Shown: positions 42,242-51,513 of the stretch, piece by piece
Layout: each line of letters opens with the position of its first letter
Numbering within the stretch: position 1 is the stretch's first letter
Source of the DNA: CAWINH01 sp963837425
GTDB taxonomy: Bacteria > Chloroflexota > Limnocylindria > QHBO01
Assembly: GCA_963837425.1 (NCBI GenBank)
Contig: CAWINH010000006.1
Coordinates: forward strand, 124,001 to 188,000
DNA: 64,000 nucleotides
Direction of reading: 5' to 3'
Program-made: the position numbers and the translations under genes
The notes under the pieces: generated by a model
Told to the model about the DNA's origin: nothing
Database searches by the model: none
The model's input: only the letters and a program-made list of their open reading frames with translations

Positions 42242-42341
42242 CTGTTGGTGCGTTCCGCCCGCAGCCATTCCGCCACGGGCCCACCCGGAGAACCAACGAC
42301 ACGAGACACGACAACGCTAGGCGGGTCGGTGAGCCGCAAGG

Positions 42342-42403
42342 AAGTTCAGGAAAGGTCGAAGGGGCCGTTCGACCCGGGATCGACAAGTCGAGAAAAGGTC
42401 GAA
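42342..42403 (-). promoter_or_regulatory. pair of 19-bp direct repeats upstream of ccoN
   Basis: AAGTTCAGGAAAGGTCGAA (42342-42360) and AAGTCGAGAAAAGGTCGAA (42385-42403) agree at 16 of 19 positions and start 43 bp apart, about four helical turns. They lie 114-175 bp upstream of the ccoN start, in the 226-bp gap after the LuxR-type gene. Likely regulator sites for the oxidase operon. Confidence 0.5.
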
Positions 42404-42454
42404 CGCAGGCTCGGGTACCAGTCCCGGGGCCTGCGACTCAGCGCGAGGCGGCCG

Positions 42455-43417
42455 TCATCGGTCGAGCGCGCTCGAGATGGCGGCCACCTCCTCCGGGCTG
42501 AGCGCAAGACCCAGCGCGTGGCCACGAGCCAGGGCGCTCGGGCGTCCGCGGACCCCCATGCGCCGATAGAGATGCGTGAGCCGGTACTTCACCGTTGCCT
42601 CGGATACGTGCATGGCATCGGCGATCTGCTGGTTCGTGAGCCCAAGCATCAGGAGGCCGAGCAGCTCGGTCTCCTGCGCCTTCAGGCCCATCTGGCCACC
42701 GACGAGCAGGCTGTCCAACGGGAGCACCACGTCGCTGACGGCCTGCGTCAGCCGCGCACGCAGCGTCGACAACGAGTGGCCGCCACGCTGGAGATCGGCG
42801 AGTACCTTCGTCAAGGCCATCGCTCGCGCATCGATTTTCAGATGCAGGTCAGCGAGGAGCCCGACCACGATCGCGAGCACCACGTCCTCGATCGCCTCCT
42901 GCACCCGATCGGCGGCGAGCGAGGCGCTCATCCCGGCAAAGCCGTACGCCACGGCGAAGATCGAGGCGTACAGAACGCCCGCCCACCGAGTTCCGGCCTG
43001 GCACGCCGCCCACCAGATGCCCGCGATGAGGAGCAGGTAGAACGGCGAGAACCAGGAGCCCGTGACCAGCACGAGCGTGGTCGTCACGGAAACGTCGATG
43101 CTCAATCGGATGAGGGGGAATGGGAGCTGAGTGGTGAGCGCACGCGTCAGCGCAATAACGATCGCGACCGCCAGCGCCCAGCCGCCGCCGAACTGTGCCG
43201 CGTCGCCCTTGCTCTGCAGGACAGCCATGATGGCCCCGATCGCGAGCACGGCAGCGGCGGTCGGCATCCACGCGCGGGCCTGCGAAAGAGCCGGAACGGG
43301 CCAGCCGCCAGAGCGAGATTGACGGGAGGGGCCCGGCGCTGCGAGCGCGCGCGGCGGCTCCACCATGCCGGACCCGGGCGGGCCCTCCCGCACGTCGGCC
43401 TGCACTTCGCTCTCCAC
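42455..43417 (-). CDS. LuxR-type regulator with N-terminal membrane domain
   Basis: 320 residues from GTG 43417 (GGGAGG just upstream; a longer reading from 43504 is possible). Residues about 45-185 contain four or five hydrophobic helices ('FPLIRLSIDVSVTTTLVLVTGSWFSPFYLLLIAGIWWAA'), then a helical linker and a C-terminal LuxR helix-turn-helix ('LLGLLMLGLTNQQIADAMHVSEATVKYRLTHLYRRMGV'). There is no kinase or receiver domain. A membrane-embedded one-component regulator of the adjacent oxidase operon is inferred. Confidence 0.85.
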   Translation of the reverse strand: MESEVQADVREGPPGSGMVEPPRALAAPGPSRQSRSGGWPVPALSQARAWMPTAAAVLAIGAIMAVLQSKGDAAQFGGGWALAVAIVIALTRALTTQLPFPLIRLSIDVSVTTTLVLVTGSWFSPFYLLLIAGIWWAACQAGTRWAGVLYASIFAVAYGFAGMSASLAADRVQEAIEDVVLAIVVGLLADLHLKIDARAMALTKVLADLQRGGHSLSTLRARLTQAVSDVVLPLDSLLVGGQMGLKAQETELLGLLMLGLTNQQIADAMHVSEATVKYRLTHLYRRMGVRGRPSALARGHALGLALSPEEVAAISSALDR

Positions 43418-43538
43418 GCTGCCTCCCAGGCTGGACGGGTGGCCCAAGGGTTGCCAGGTCAAGAGTTCCCCGGAGCAAGCGCTCGCGTTGGGGGAGCGTA
43501 CCACCGGGAATCAATAGCGCAGCTGCCCGCCGCCACTC

Positions 43539-43716
43539 GTCCCGCTGGGCGGGACGTTTCGCGCAGGAGCCGGCCCTCAGGCGTGGTTTGTCCCGCTCAG
43601 CGGGACGTTTCGCGCAGGAGCCGGCGCTCAGGCGTGGTTTGTCCCGCTCAGCGGGACGTTTCGCGCAGGAGCCGGCGCTCAGGCGTGGTTTGTCCCGCTC
43701 AGCGGGACGTTTCGCG
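43539..43716. repeat. 51-bp tandem array of short hairpins
   Basis: Three full 51-bp units start at 43539, 43590 and 43641, with a fourth partial unit at 43692-43716; units differ at only a few positions. Each begins with GTCCCGCTCAGCGGGAC (first copy GTCCCGCTGGGCGGGAC), a perfect 7-bp stem with 3-nt loop, followed by GTTTCGCG. The array fills half of the otherwise empty 43418-43793 gap between the LuxR-type gene and a lipoprotein gene. There are no unique spacers, so it is not CRISPR. Confidence 0.85.
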
Positions 43717-43793
43717 TGCAACCCGGCGCGTATCAACTGCCGGGCGCCATTCGCTTCGCCTGGACGGGGCGTGCGTGGCGCCCCTCTTATTGC

Positions 43794-44684
43794 CTACTGG
43801 GCGAGGGCCGAAGAGCCGGCCGAAGTGCCGGCCGAAGGGCTAGCCGAAGAGCCGGCCGAAGGGCTGGCCGAAAAGCCGGCCGAAGGGCTGGCCGAATCCG
43901 AGCCCGGGACGACCGATTCGGCGAGCGCGGTGAACTGCTCCGGCGTGAAGTCCCGCAGGTCGCCCTCGAGGGCAATCCCGTCGCCGCCGAGCTCCCAGTC
44001 CAGGATCATGTCCCCGGTCGGCGCCGAGAGGTAGAACGATGCCGGCTCGCCGTTCACCGACACGTCCGGCTGGCGTTGGCCGCCGCTGACGCCGGCTGGA
44101 GCGCCGAAGGTCTGGATCAGCTTCACCTGCCGATCCTCCGGGCCGGGGATGTTCAGTGGCGAGAAGACGCGTTGCCAGCTGCCGGTTGGGCTCCCCTTCA
44201 GGCTCGTGGACGAGCGCTGCAGCCAGCCGACCGGCAGGCCCGTGATCTCGACCAGGCCCGGAGGGCGCTGGAGAAAGAAGATCTGACCGGCGAGATCGTG
44301 GAGCTGGTTCCCCTTGAACGGTTCCGTCAGCTCGATGGTGAGGGACCGCCCCATGCTGAGCGCAGGACACGCGACACCTCCAGGTGGTGATCCGCGTGGG
44401 TGGGTGCCGGTGATCGAGATGTCGAGCTCCTCCCCGTCGATGGCCGCCGTGCCCTGGTAGTCGATCGAGCACAGGTCGCCCGCATCCCAATCCGGTCCAC
44501 CGGTGAACGTGACGGTGATCGACCGGCGGTCGGCCGAGAAGGTCCAGCCATCGATCAGCACCGGCGAGGCGACGTCGCTATCGGCGGCGGTGGGGGTCGG
44601 GGCGCTGCCGACACCGAGTCCGGCGCAGCCGGCAAGGATGGCGACGAGCGCCGTGGTGCTGGCAAGGCCGGCCCGAAATTTCAT
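43794..44684 (-). CDS. lipoprotein with Ser/Ala/Pro repeat tail
   Basis: 296 residues from the ATG at 44684. Lipoprotein signal 'KFRAGLASTTALVAILAGCAG' (lipobox LAGC), an acidic linker, then a soluble domain with no recognised family. The C-terminus 'SASPSAGFSASPSAGSSASPSAGTSAGSSA' is a degenerate octapeptide repeat, visible in DNA at about 43806-43895 as repeated GCCGGCCGAAGGGCTGG-like blocks. Exported and anchored outside the membrane. Downstream of the NarL/kinase genes and in the same direction. Confidence 0.75.
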   Translation of the reverse strand: MKFRAGLASTTALVAILAGCAGLGVGSAPTPTAADSDVASPVLIDGWTFSADRRSITVTFTGGPDWDAGDLCSIDYQGTAAIDGEELDISITGTHPRGSPPGGVACPALSMGRSLTIELTEPFKGNQLHDLAGQIFFLQRPPGLVEITGLPVGWLQRSSTSLKGSPTGSWQRVFSPLNIPGPEDRQVKLIQTFGAPAGVSGGQRQPDVSVNGEPASFYLSAPTGDMILDWELGGDGIALEGDLRDFTPEQFTALAESVVPGSDSASPSAGFSASPSAGSSASPSAGTSAGSSALAQ

Positions 44685-44687
44685 GAA

Positions 44688-44702
44688 GCGAGACGATCTC
44701 GC
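44688..44702. promoter_or_regulatory. palindrome at lipoprotein start
   Basis: GCGAGACGATCTCGC is a perfect 6-bp inverted repeat with a 3-bp centre. It lies 4 bp upstream of the lipoprotein ATG, where the ribosome site should be. It could be an operator or a translation-blocking hairpin. Confidence 0.4.
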
Positions 44703-44709
44703 ACCCGGC

Positions 44710-44730
44710 ACCGGGCCGTCAAGACCCGGT
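44710..44730 (-). terminator. hairpin after the NarL-type gene
   Basis: ACCGGG (44710-44715) pairs with CCCGGT (44725-44730) around a 9-nt loop directly after the response regulator stop. No T-tract; weak terminator candidate. Confidence 0.4.
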
Positions 44731-45317
44731 CAGCCCTCCAGCCAGCCCTCGCGGAGGGCACGCGCAGCGAGCTCGGTGCGCGAGGAGACCCCCAACCGCT
44801 CGAAGAGCCGATGCAGATGCGACTCGACGGTCCGCGTGCTGATCCCCAACCTGGCGCCGATCTCGTCGTTCGAGGCGCCATCCACGACCAGCCCCATCAC
44901 CTCGCGCTCGCGGGCGGTGAGCGAGACCCCCCTGCCGGGGCGCACGCCGAAGTGGAGGCCGCCGGCAGCCGCGCGCCGGATCGCATCGAGCAGCTCGGCG
45001 GTCGGGGCGGTCTTCACGACGAAGCCGGCGGCGCCGAGGCGCATGGCGGCATCGGCGTACTGGGGGTAGTCGTACGAGGTCACGACGACGACCGCAGGCA
45101 TCGGGTCATGCGCCGAACGCAGGAGGTCGAAGCCCGATTCCTCCCCCAGGCGCAGGTCCAGCAGCAGGACGTCCACCTCGCCCGCGGCGAGGATGGGTCG
45201 CAGCTCCTCGAGCGAGGCGGCCACGCCGGCGATCTCCATCTCGTCGGCGCGCCCCACGAGCGCCGCGGTCCCCTCGCGGACGAGCGGGTGATCGTCGACC
45301 ACCGCGACCCGGATCAC
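44730..45317 (-). CDS. NarL/FixJ-family response regulator
   Basis: 195 residues, GTG start overlapping the kinase stop (GTGA). Receiver domain about 1-115 with D8/D9 and phospho-acceptor D54 (LLLDLRLGEESGFDLL) and K near 104 (FVVKTAP). LuxR helix-turn-helix about 130-190 ('SLTAREREVMGLVVDGASNDEIGARLGISTRTVESHLHRLFERLGV'). It should be phosphorylated by the adjacent histidine kinase, whose gene is frameshifted in this sequence. Confidence 0.93.
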   Translation of the reverse strand: MIRVAVVDDHPLVREGTAALVGRADEMEIAGVAASLEELRPILAAGEVDVLLLDLRLGEESGFDLLRSAHDPMPAVVVVTSYDYPQYADAAMRLGAAGFVVKTAPTAELLDAIRRAAAGGLHFGVRPGRGVSLTAREREVMGLVVDGASNDEIGARLGISTRTVESHLHRLFERLGVSSRTELAARALREGWLEG

Positions 45318-47693
45318 CCCGGCCGCCACTCGAGCGCGACGCGAGTGCCGCCCGCCGGCCAGCGCCGGACGTCGAGGAGGGCGCCGATCTGCTCCGCCCG
45401 CTGCTGCATGTTCGCGAGGCCGAAGTGGCCCTCGCCGGGCGCCTCCTTCACGGCTTCCTCGCCAATGCCGGGACCGGCGTCGTCGATCGCCAGCGTCACC
45501 CGCCCATCTGCCCGGACGTCGTAGTGGACCGCGATCGGCGGGCGGCCGTGCTTGATCGCGTTCGTGAGCGCCTCCTGCGCCACGCGGAAGACGGCGAGCT
45601 CCACGTTCGCCGGCGGTCGCGTCGCGTCCGATCGCTCGAGCTTCACCGCGCCGCCGGCGAGCGGCTCGACCCGCTCGACGAGCCACTCCAGCGCCGCGCC
45701 GGCGCCGAGGTCATCGAGGATCGGAAGCCGCAGGTCGCCCACGATCGAGCGCAGCTTCGTGGCGATCTCCCGAGCCTCGTCAGCCTCCTTCTCGTGACCG
45801 GCCTCGTCGAGCGAGCGGACGAGCATGGTCAGCTGCTGGAGCGCGTCGTCGTGGAGGTCCGCCGCCAGGCGGGCGCGCTCCGTCTCGGCGGCCGCCACCG
45901 CCAGGTCTCGCTGGAGCTGAGTCCGCTGCGCCAGCCCGAGCAGTGGCACGAGGGTGAATCGGCGCCAGACGACGATCGCGACCAGCCAGGCGCCGAGCAG
46001 CACGGCGTTCGTGCTCGGGATCAGGACGGTCGCCGCCACTCCGGGCGTCAGGGCAATCGCCAGCGTCTCGAGCCGGGTGGTGGGCGCCCGGGACTCCCCT
46101 CCATCCTCGGCCGAGGCCGCGGGCAGGCCCGGGACGAGCGGGATCACGGCCGCCACCATCAGTGCCAGCGGCAGGTTCATGCCCCCCAGGACGATGCTGA
46201 TCGCGGCGAGGGCCGCGGACCCGAGAAACAGGTTCAAGCGCCACGCGGCGTCGCTGTGACGGCCGGCGAGCAGGTGCGCCACGCTCAGGGCAGGGAGGGC
46301 GATGGCCGTGCTCGCCCAGCCCATCGCCCCGCCGTAGTCCCAGGCGACGAAGGCACGGAGCATGAGCGGCATGCCGACCGCCGCCGCGAGCGGCACCGCG
46401 GCATCGGTCCATCCGGGACCCAGGAAGCCCTGGCGCAGCGCGAGGCCCACGACGGCGGCCAGCCCGAGCCCGACGACCGCCGCCCACGAGTTCAGCTGAC
46501 CGATGCCGAACGCGGCGACGACCCCCAGCAGTCCGAGCGTCAGCCAGTCGCGCCAGCGCGCGAGCGCCGGCTCCGCATCGGCGCCCCGCAGGCCGGCTGG
46601 CCGCACGCCGCGCAGGCGCTCGGCAACGCCGGTCCACACCCGCGCCACCGGCGCGAGCCGCCAGCCGAGCAGGCCGGTCACGAGGATGAGCGGGAGCCAC
46701 CGGGTCGGGGAGCGCCGGCGTGTTCGACGCTCAGGGCCGCAACCGGGACGAGGGTGAGCGACAGCTGCGCGGCCCGTTCGCGGCCGCGGCTCAGCGCCAT
46801 GGCCGCGACGAGCGCGGGAGCCACCGCGATCGCGGCGAGTCACCAGGAGGATCACCCCGCGGTCGTGCGGGGGCAGAGCGTCGGCGAGGTCATGTAGCGC
46901 ACGACGAGTGCCGCGGCCAGGCCGGCCGCCCCGAGCGCGGCGGCCGTTCCGGTCCGCGCCCACGTCGGCTCCGGGTGCCGCCGCGCGAGGGTCAGGCCCA
47001 GCACCAGCAGAGCGGCGGCAGGCACCAGGTACCCGGCGTAGATGCCGATCGGCGAGCCGGCCTGCACGAGCGGCCCCACGAGGAACGGCGTCGGGACCGC
47101 GGCGGCCAGGAGGACCGCGTGCTCACGGCCGAACTCGCGCCCACACCGTGGGCGAGCATGCGCCACGGTGCCGAGCCCCATGACGAGCGCCCAGGCAGCA
47201 GCGAGCCAGATCGACTGATTGAGCTCTTCTCGAGCTCGCGTGCGGTCGATCGAGGCGAAGAGGCGGCCTCGCCGCTGTCTGGATGACGAAGCCGGCCACC
47301 GCCGTGGCGATGCGGCTCGGAGTCGATCGGCCTCGGCCGGGGGCCGATGCTGCGCGTCCAGGGCAAGCAGCCGCACGCCGATCGACCCCAGGGATTGCCA
47401 CCACGGCGGCTCGGGGCTGATCTCGACTGTCGTCCACGACCTGGCCGAGCGGGTCGCCGAGCTGGACCGGTGCACCATCGACGGTCGTGAGGTCCAGCAG
47501 CTGCAGCGTGGGTAGCAAAGCCGTGGCGGTCCGCGTTGCCGTCCGGCGTGACGTCGGCGACGAAGACGCGCGCGCCGTCCGCCCGCAGGGTCATGCCGAT
47601 GTCGACCCCGCCCAGCACCCACACCGTGAGCGAGGCCACGGCGGCGCCCGCGACGATGAGCAGCGCCAGCAGGTCGCGGCGCGAGAGCGGCAT
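45314..47693 (-). pseudogene. sensor histidine kinase, frameshifted
   Basis: The C-terminal part is intact from about 46708 to 45314: membrane helices, HisKA_3 dimerisation ('ARLAADLHDDALQQLTMLV') and HATPase ('VAQEALTNAIKHG', 'IDDAGPGIG'). The N-terminal half is scattered over frames. From ATG 47693 comes 'MPLSRRDLLALLIVAGAAVA' with 'RVFVADVTPDGNADRHGF', then a shift near 47515 to 'LPTLQLLDLTTVDGAPVQLGD', another near 47430, more near 47300-47270, and a further one near 46850 into 'LSLTLVPVAALSVEHAG'. At least four indels are needed to make the roughly 790-residue ComP-like kinase. Decay or a poor assembly patch are both possible. Confidence 0.75.
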
Positions 47694-47818
47694 GGCCGGA
47701 CGGTAGCAGAGCCGCGGGCGGCCTCCAATGCGGGAAATCACGCAACGCCGGCCGGTGATCTGCCGGATGGCGTCGTGCTGCCGCCAAGCAGAGCATCGGT
47801 CCTGAAGGAGGTGGGCCG

Positions 47819-48829
47819 ATGCAGACGAGCTGGCCCGGCGTCGTCACCTGGGCGCGCCTCTCGTATCGCCAGCAGCGCTGGGAGCTGATCCTTGTCACTC
47901 GCGGGCGTGGCGGCCACCGCCGTCGCGATGCTCTGGTTCGCCTCGCACCTGACCGATCTCACCGTGGCCGCCGGTCCCTGTGCCGATCCAGCGACCGCCC
48001 AGCCGTCGTGCAGTGCGGCGCAGGTCGAGCTGCTCAATGCACGCGGCCTTGCGTCGCGGCTGCTCTACCTGTCCTGGGCGGCGCCGTTCGGAATGGGCCT
48101 GATCCTCGGCGCGCCCCTCGTCGCCCGCGAGATCGACGGCGGCACCGCGCAGCTGGCCTGGTCCCTGAGCCGCTCGCGGGTGCGCTGGCTGCTCCGACGG
48201 ACGGCGTTCGTCCTGCTCGTGACGGTGGCGCTGCTCGCCATCCTGGGTGTGACGAGCGAGATCCTCGCCCACACGCTCGAGCCTGACCGCAACCTTTCCG
48301 AGGATTTCGCCTGGGTCGGACGGCGTGGCTGGCTCCCCGTGGCCCGCGGCGTCGGCGTGCTGCTGATCGGCATCCTGGTCGGAGCGCTCGTGGGCCGCGT
48401 GCTCCCTGCACTGCTGGTCGCCGCACTCGCGGTCGCCCTCGCCTTCACCGCGATCTCGCTCGCGCAGGACCGTGTGCTGCGGAACGAGGCGCAGGTCCTT
48501 CGTCTCACGGCGCGCGATCCGGCGAGCACGATGCCCGCCGGTGCGCTGCTCATCAACTACGGGCTCGAGACGCCGGACGGGACGGTCTACACGTTCGAGG
48601 AAGCGTATGAGCAGGGCTCAGTACCGTGGTGATCGACGAGCAGGGGCGGAACTTCGCCTCTGACGAGGACATGGTCGCCGGTCGTGTCCTCGGCTACGAC
48701 GTGACGCTCGTCATCCCCGGCGCGCGCTACGGCGCGGTGACGGTCCGCGAGGGAATCGCGACGGTTGGCATCGGCCTGCTGGCGCTTGGAGGTGCGGCAT
48801 TCGTCGTGCGTCGCCGGCGACCGGCATGA
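47819..48829 (+). pseudogene. ABC-2-type transporter permease, frameshifted twice
   Basis: The ATG at 47819 follows AAGGAGGTGG and gives 'MQTSWPGVVTWARLSYRQQR'. After about 25 codons the frame must shift near 47893 to continue 'LAGVAATAVAMLWFASHLTDL' and several membrane helices ('APFGMGLILGAPLVAREIDGGTAQLAWSLSRSRVRWLL', typical of ABC-2 permeases). A second shift near 48625 is needed to reach 'IDEQGRNFASDEDMVAGRVLGYDVTLV' and a last helix with RRRR tail at 48829. No ATPase partner is visible in the window. Divergent from the frameshifted kinase. Confidence 0.7.
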
Positions 48830-48968
48830 GCTGGCGAGCCGTGCGCCTCACGATCGCCCTCATCCGATCCCGGCGACCGTAACCGGCATCTGGATTGCCC
48901 TCCGCCTCCAGCGGCTCGAGCTCAATGCACTGACCCTGGGCCGTGGCGCGGGCTGGGATTCTGGTTAG
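48826..48968 (+). pseudogene. remnant of a second permease gene
   Basis: An ATG overlaps the preceding permease stop (ATGA) and encodes MSWRAVRLTIALIRSRRP before a TAA. In a shifted frame it continues 'VTGIWIALRLQRLELNALTLG', a plausible permease N-terminus (WI.LRLQR.EL.AL), and ends at TAG 48966-48968. It looks like a truncated twin of the upstream permease. Confidence 0.4.
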
Positions 48969-49102
48969 GCTGGCGTTGCAGGTCCGATGCGCCGAGGACA
49001 CGGCAGCGTGCCTCCTGGAGGCAGAGGTTGGAACCGGGCCCTGCGTGCGGCCGCACGCAACAAAAGCGACGCGTCGCGTGTTCTATCAGCGCGGAGGGAG
49101 TT

Positions 49103-49564
49103 TTGGAGCGGTCGTTCGAGGCGGTCATGGCGGATCTGTACCCGGCGCTTGAACAGCGACTGGCCGCGGTGCTGCGCGATCCGGAGGAGGCGCGCGACGT
49201 GGCGCAGGAGGCGTACCTCCGCGCCTTCCGAGGGTGGTCAACCTTCGACGGAGCCGATGCTCGCGCCTGGCTGTACACGATCGGCCTGCGCCTGGCCTTC
49301 AATGAGCTGCGCCGGCGCCGCGGTCTGCGACGATTCCTGGAGCGGCCGCCCGCTGCGGAGTGGACACCAGCGGTGGAGCCCGACCTGTGGCAGGCGGTGG
49401 GTCGCCTGAATCCTCACCAGCGGGCCGCCCTGATCCTCCATGTGGTGGACGGGTACACCCAGGCCGAGATCGGGCAGATGCTCGGCGCACCGAACGGGAC
49501 CGTCGCCAGCTGGATCTCCCGCGCAAAGTCGCAGCTGCGGGTCGCGCTGGGGGAAGAGACATGA
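49103..49564 (+). CDS. ECF RNA polymerase sigma factor
   Basis: 153 residues. Region 2 is 'LYPALEQRLAAVLRDPEEARDVAQEAYLRAFRGWSTFDGADARAWLYTIGLRLAFNELRRRR'; region 4 is 'LNPHQRAALILHVVDGYTQAEIGQMLGAPNGTVASWISRAKSQL'. TTG at 49103 is preceded by GGAGGG; an ATG at 49127 is the alternative start. The following gene overlaps by ATGA and carries an anti-sigma-like N-terminus, so they probably form a regulatory pair. Confidence 0.88.
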   Translation: MERSFEAVMADLYPALEQRLAAVLRDPEEARDVAQEAYLRAFRGWSTFDGADARAWLYTIGLRLAFNELRRRRGLRRFLERPPAAEWTPAVEPDLWQAVGRLNPHQRAALILHVVDGYTQAEIGQMLGAPNGTVASWISRAKSQLRVALGEET

Positions 49565-51372
49565 GCGAGCGTGATCGCGACCTTGGCCCGGATGCCACGC
49601 GTCGGCTGCAGCGCATGGTCGCCGCCATGCCCTCGCACTCCGCACCTGACCTGGCGATGGCCCGGGCGAGACGGCGACTCGGTTGGCTCCCGCGCCTGGC
49701 GGGAGGGCTGGCTGTCCTACTCCTGGTGACCACGGTGGTCGGCGTGGGCCTGCTCGTCACCGGGCGCCTGCCGCTGCCTGGCGCCGTGTCCGCGCGCGAC
49801 GGCAGCTTCCACGGAGGCGGCCTCCGCTTCGAGTACCCGAAGGAGTGGAACGTCTACCCATCGAGCATGGTGGGAACCATGGGTTCCGTCTTCGCGGTGA
49901 TGGGCACCGCCGACGTCGGGAGCTGCGCCGGTCTGGGCGGCATCGATCCGAACTGCGCCTTCGCGACCCCGTTGGGACCCGGTACCCTGCGGCTCGTTGT
50001 CGGGACCGGCGCGATGCCCGGCTACTCCATCCTCGACCACGAGCCCCCGGGGGGCTGGCAGCTTTTCGTGGACGGGCTGCCGGCCTACGTGGAGGAGACT
50101 GGACCGAACACGGCCGATGCCTCCGATCTGAGCCTGTCCTGGACGATCGCTCGGCCGGGCTCCCTCGACAACGTCTACACGCTCGAGGCCGCCCTGCGGG
50201 GACCGGGGGTCGTGGAGATGCGTGCCCAGCTCGACGCGCTGGTGGCCAGCATTCGCTTCGACGAGCAGCCGGTGGCGCTCCCGACCGGCGCCGGGGCCGA
50301 GTCGGCCGCGGCGCAGGCGGTGCGGACCGCGCTGGACAGCATCGACCGCTCGGTGCGGGAGTACTGGTCGGACTGGTATGCCTGCTTCCCGCGGGAGCCG
50401 AACACGTCCCGGGATGGCGTTGTCCACGCGGGGCCCGGTAACGTGGGTGGACAGCTGGCCGAACCGCTCGCGGTGACCTGCACCACGAGCGTGACGGCCA
50501 CGGCCATGCAGCTGTGGCAGGTAACGCTCCAGGCGAGCTGGCCCGCGGGCGATGGCTACCCTGCAGGCAGCGCCCAGGAGGAGCTCTACGTGACCGCCCA
50601 TGGCGAGACAGCCGGCGACTGGATCTCCGACCTGGGCAGCGACTCCCCGCTGGCGGTGTGGCCGCCGACGCCCTCGCCGCGGGCCGGCCCGGTGCAGTTG
50701 CAGGTCGGTGGCCTGGCTAGGATGATCGACCCCTCAGGCACGCTCTATCTCACTCCCGAATTTGGCGGGGACATGCTCAGTGGCGTCCCCGCCAGCCAGC
50801 GGATGTACGTCGTGTCGGGTCCGCGGACGATCAACGGGACCGACTGGTACCTCGTGCAGTGGCCGCCGGCCCGCAGCCATGTGCCGGTCCTCGGCTGGCT
50901 GCCGGCCAAGGTCGGCGCCCGGCCGGAGGCGGAGAGCGTGGCGCCGGCCTGTCCGGCTAACCCGAGCCTCGATGACCTCGTGGCGATGGGCTGGGGCGAG
51001 CGGCTGCTCTGCTTTGGCAACCAGTCGATTACGCTGACCCGCGTCGTGGCCGGAGACGAAGCGGCGGACATCGAGGTGGAGGGCGAGCCCGCCTGGTTGG
51101 CGGTCGACTCCTCGCTGCGCCTCTACGACGAGGACGGGCCTTCCGGCCTCGGCGGCTCGATGCCAGTTCACCTCGACCCGAGCTCCGGCATTGACGTTGC
51201 GACCGGCACGCTGCTCGACGTCACCGGGCACTTCGACGATCCGGCGGCCATGGGCTGCTCGCGCGGCTTCGTCGGCGACGATGCCTCCTCCCTGGTGCCC
51301 GAGGACTCCGACGCTCAGGTCCTGCGCTGCCGGGAGAACTTCGTCGTGACCCAGGTACAGCCAGCCTCCTGA
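49561..51372 (+). CDS. large membrane protein, putative anti-sigma factor with extracytoplasmic domains
   Basis: 603 residues. A short charged cytoplasmic N-terminus (1-40, 'LGPDATRRLQRMVAAMPSHSAPDLAMARARRR'), one membrane helix at about 43-68, then more than 500 extracytoplasmic residues. Overlap with the ECF sigma gene (ATGA) and topology suggest a regulator that senses outside and holds the sigma factor. No catalytic motif or known fold recognised. Paired cysteines ('GSCAGLGGIDPNCAF') suggest disulfides. Confidence 0.7.
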   Translation: MSERDRDLGPDATRRLQRMVAAMPSHSAPDLAMARARRRLGWLPRLAGGLAVLLLVTTVVGVGLLVTGRLPLPGAVSARDGSFHGGGLRFEYPKEWNVYPSSMVGTMGSVFAVMGTADVGSCAGLGGIDPNCAFATPLGPGTLRLVVGTGAMPGYSILDHEPPGGWQLFVDGLPAYVEETGPNTADASDLSLSWTIARPGSLDNVYTLEAALRGPGVVEMRAQLDALVASIRFDEQPVALPTGAGAESAAAQAVRTALDSIDRSVREYWSDWYACFPREPNTSRDGVVHAGPGNVGGQLAEPLAVTCTTSVTATAMQLWQVTLQASWPAGDGYPAGSAQEELYVTAHGETAGDWISDLGSDSPLAVWPPTPSPRAGPVQLQVGGLARMIDPSGTLYLTPEFGGDMLSGVPASQRMYVVSGPRTINGTDWYLVQWPPARSHVPVLGWLPAKVGARPEAESVAPACPANPSLDDLVAMGWGERLLCFGNQSITLTRVVAGDEAADIEVEGEPAWLAVDSSLRLYDEDGPSGLGGSMPVHLDPSSGIDVATGTLLDVTGHFDDPAAMGCSRGFVGDDASSLVPEDSDAQVLRCRENFVVTQVQPAS

Positions 51373-51513
51373 CCCATCCGCTCGCGGAGGCAGCCCTCAG
51401 GCTCCCACCAGTGAGAGGCCAACGGCGCCAATCACCAAGCGCCCTGGCCTGACCCGGCCCTGGGCTCAGCCGTCGCGAGGGCCACCCGGACGGCGCCGCG
51501 TTAGGCTTGGCCC

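Noticed and set aside
42240..42285. tRNA-like 5' segment (GTGGCGGAATGGCTGCGGGCGG on the minus strand)
   Set aside because: It resembles the start of a Leu/Ser tRNA, but no matching T-arm or acceptor 3' half follows; the sequence runs into the ccoN ribosome site.
43539..43716. CRISPR array
   Set aside because: Copies are directly adjacent with no unique spacers and no cas genes are nearby.
46992..47898. Separate intact genes in the 47-kb region
   Set aside because: The visible frames are pieces of one kinase N-terminus split by indels; each alone contains long stretches of out-of-frame, Arg-rich sequence.
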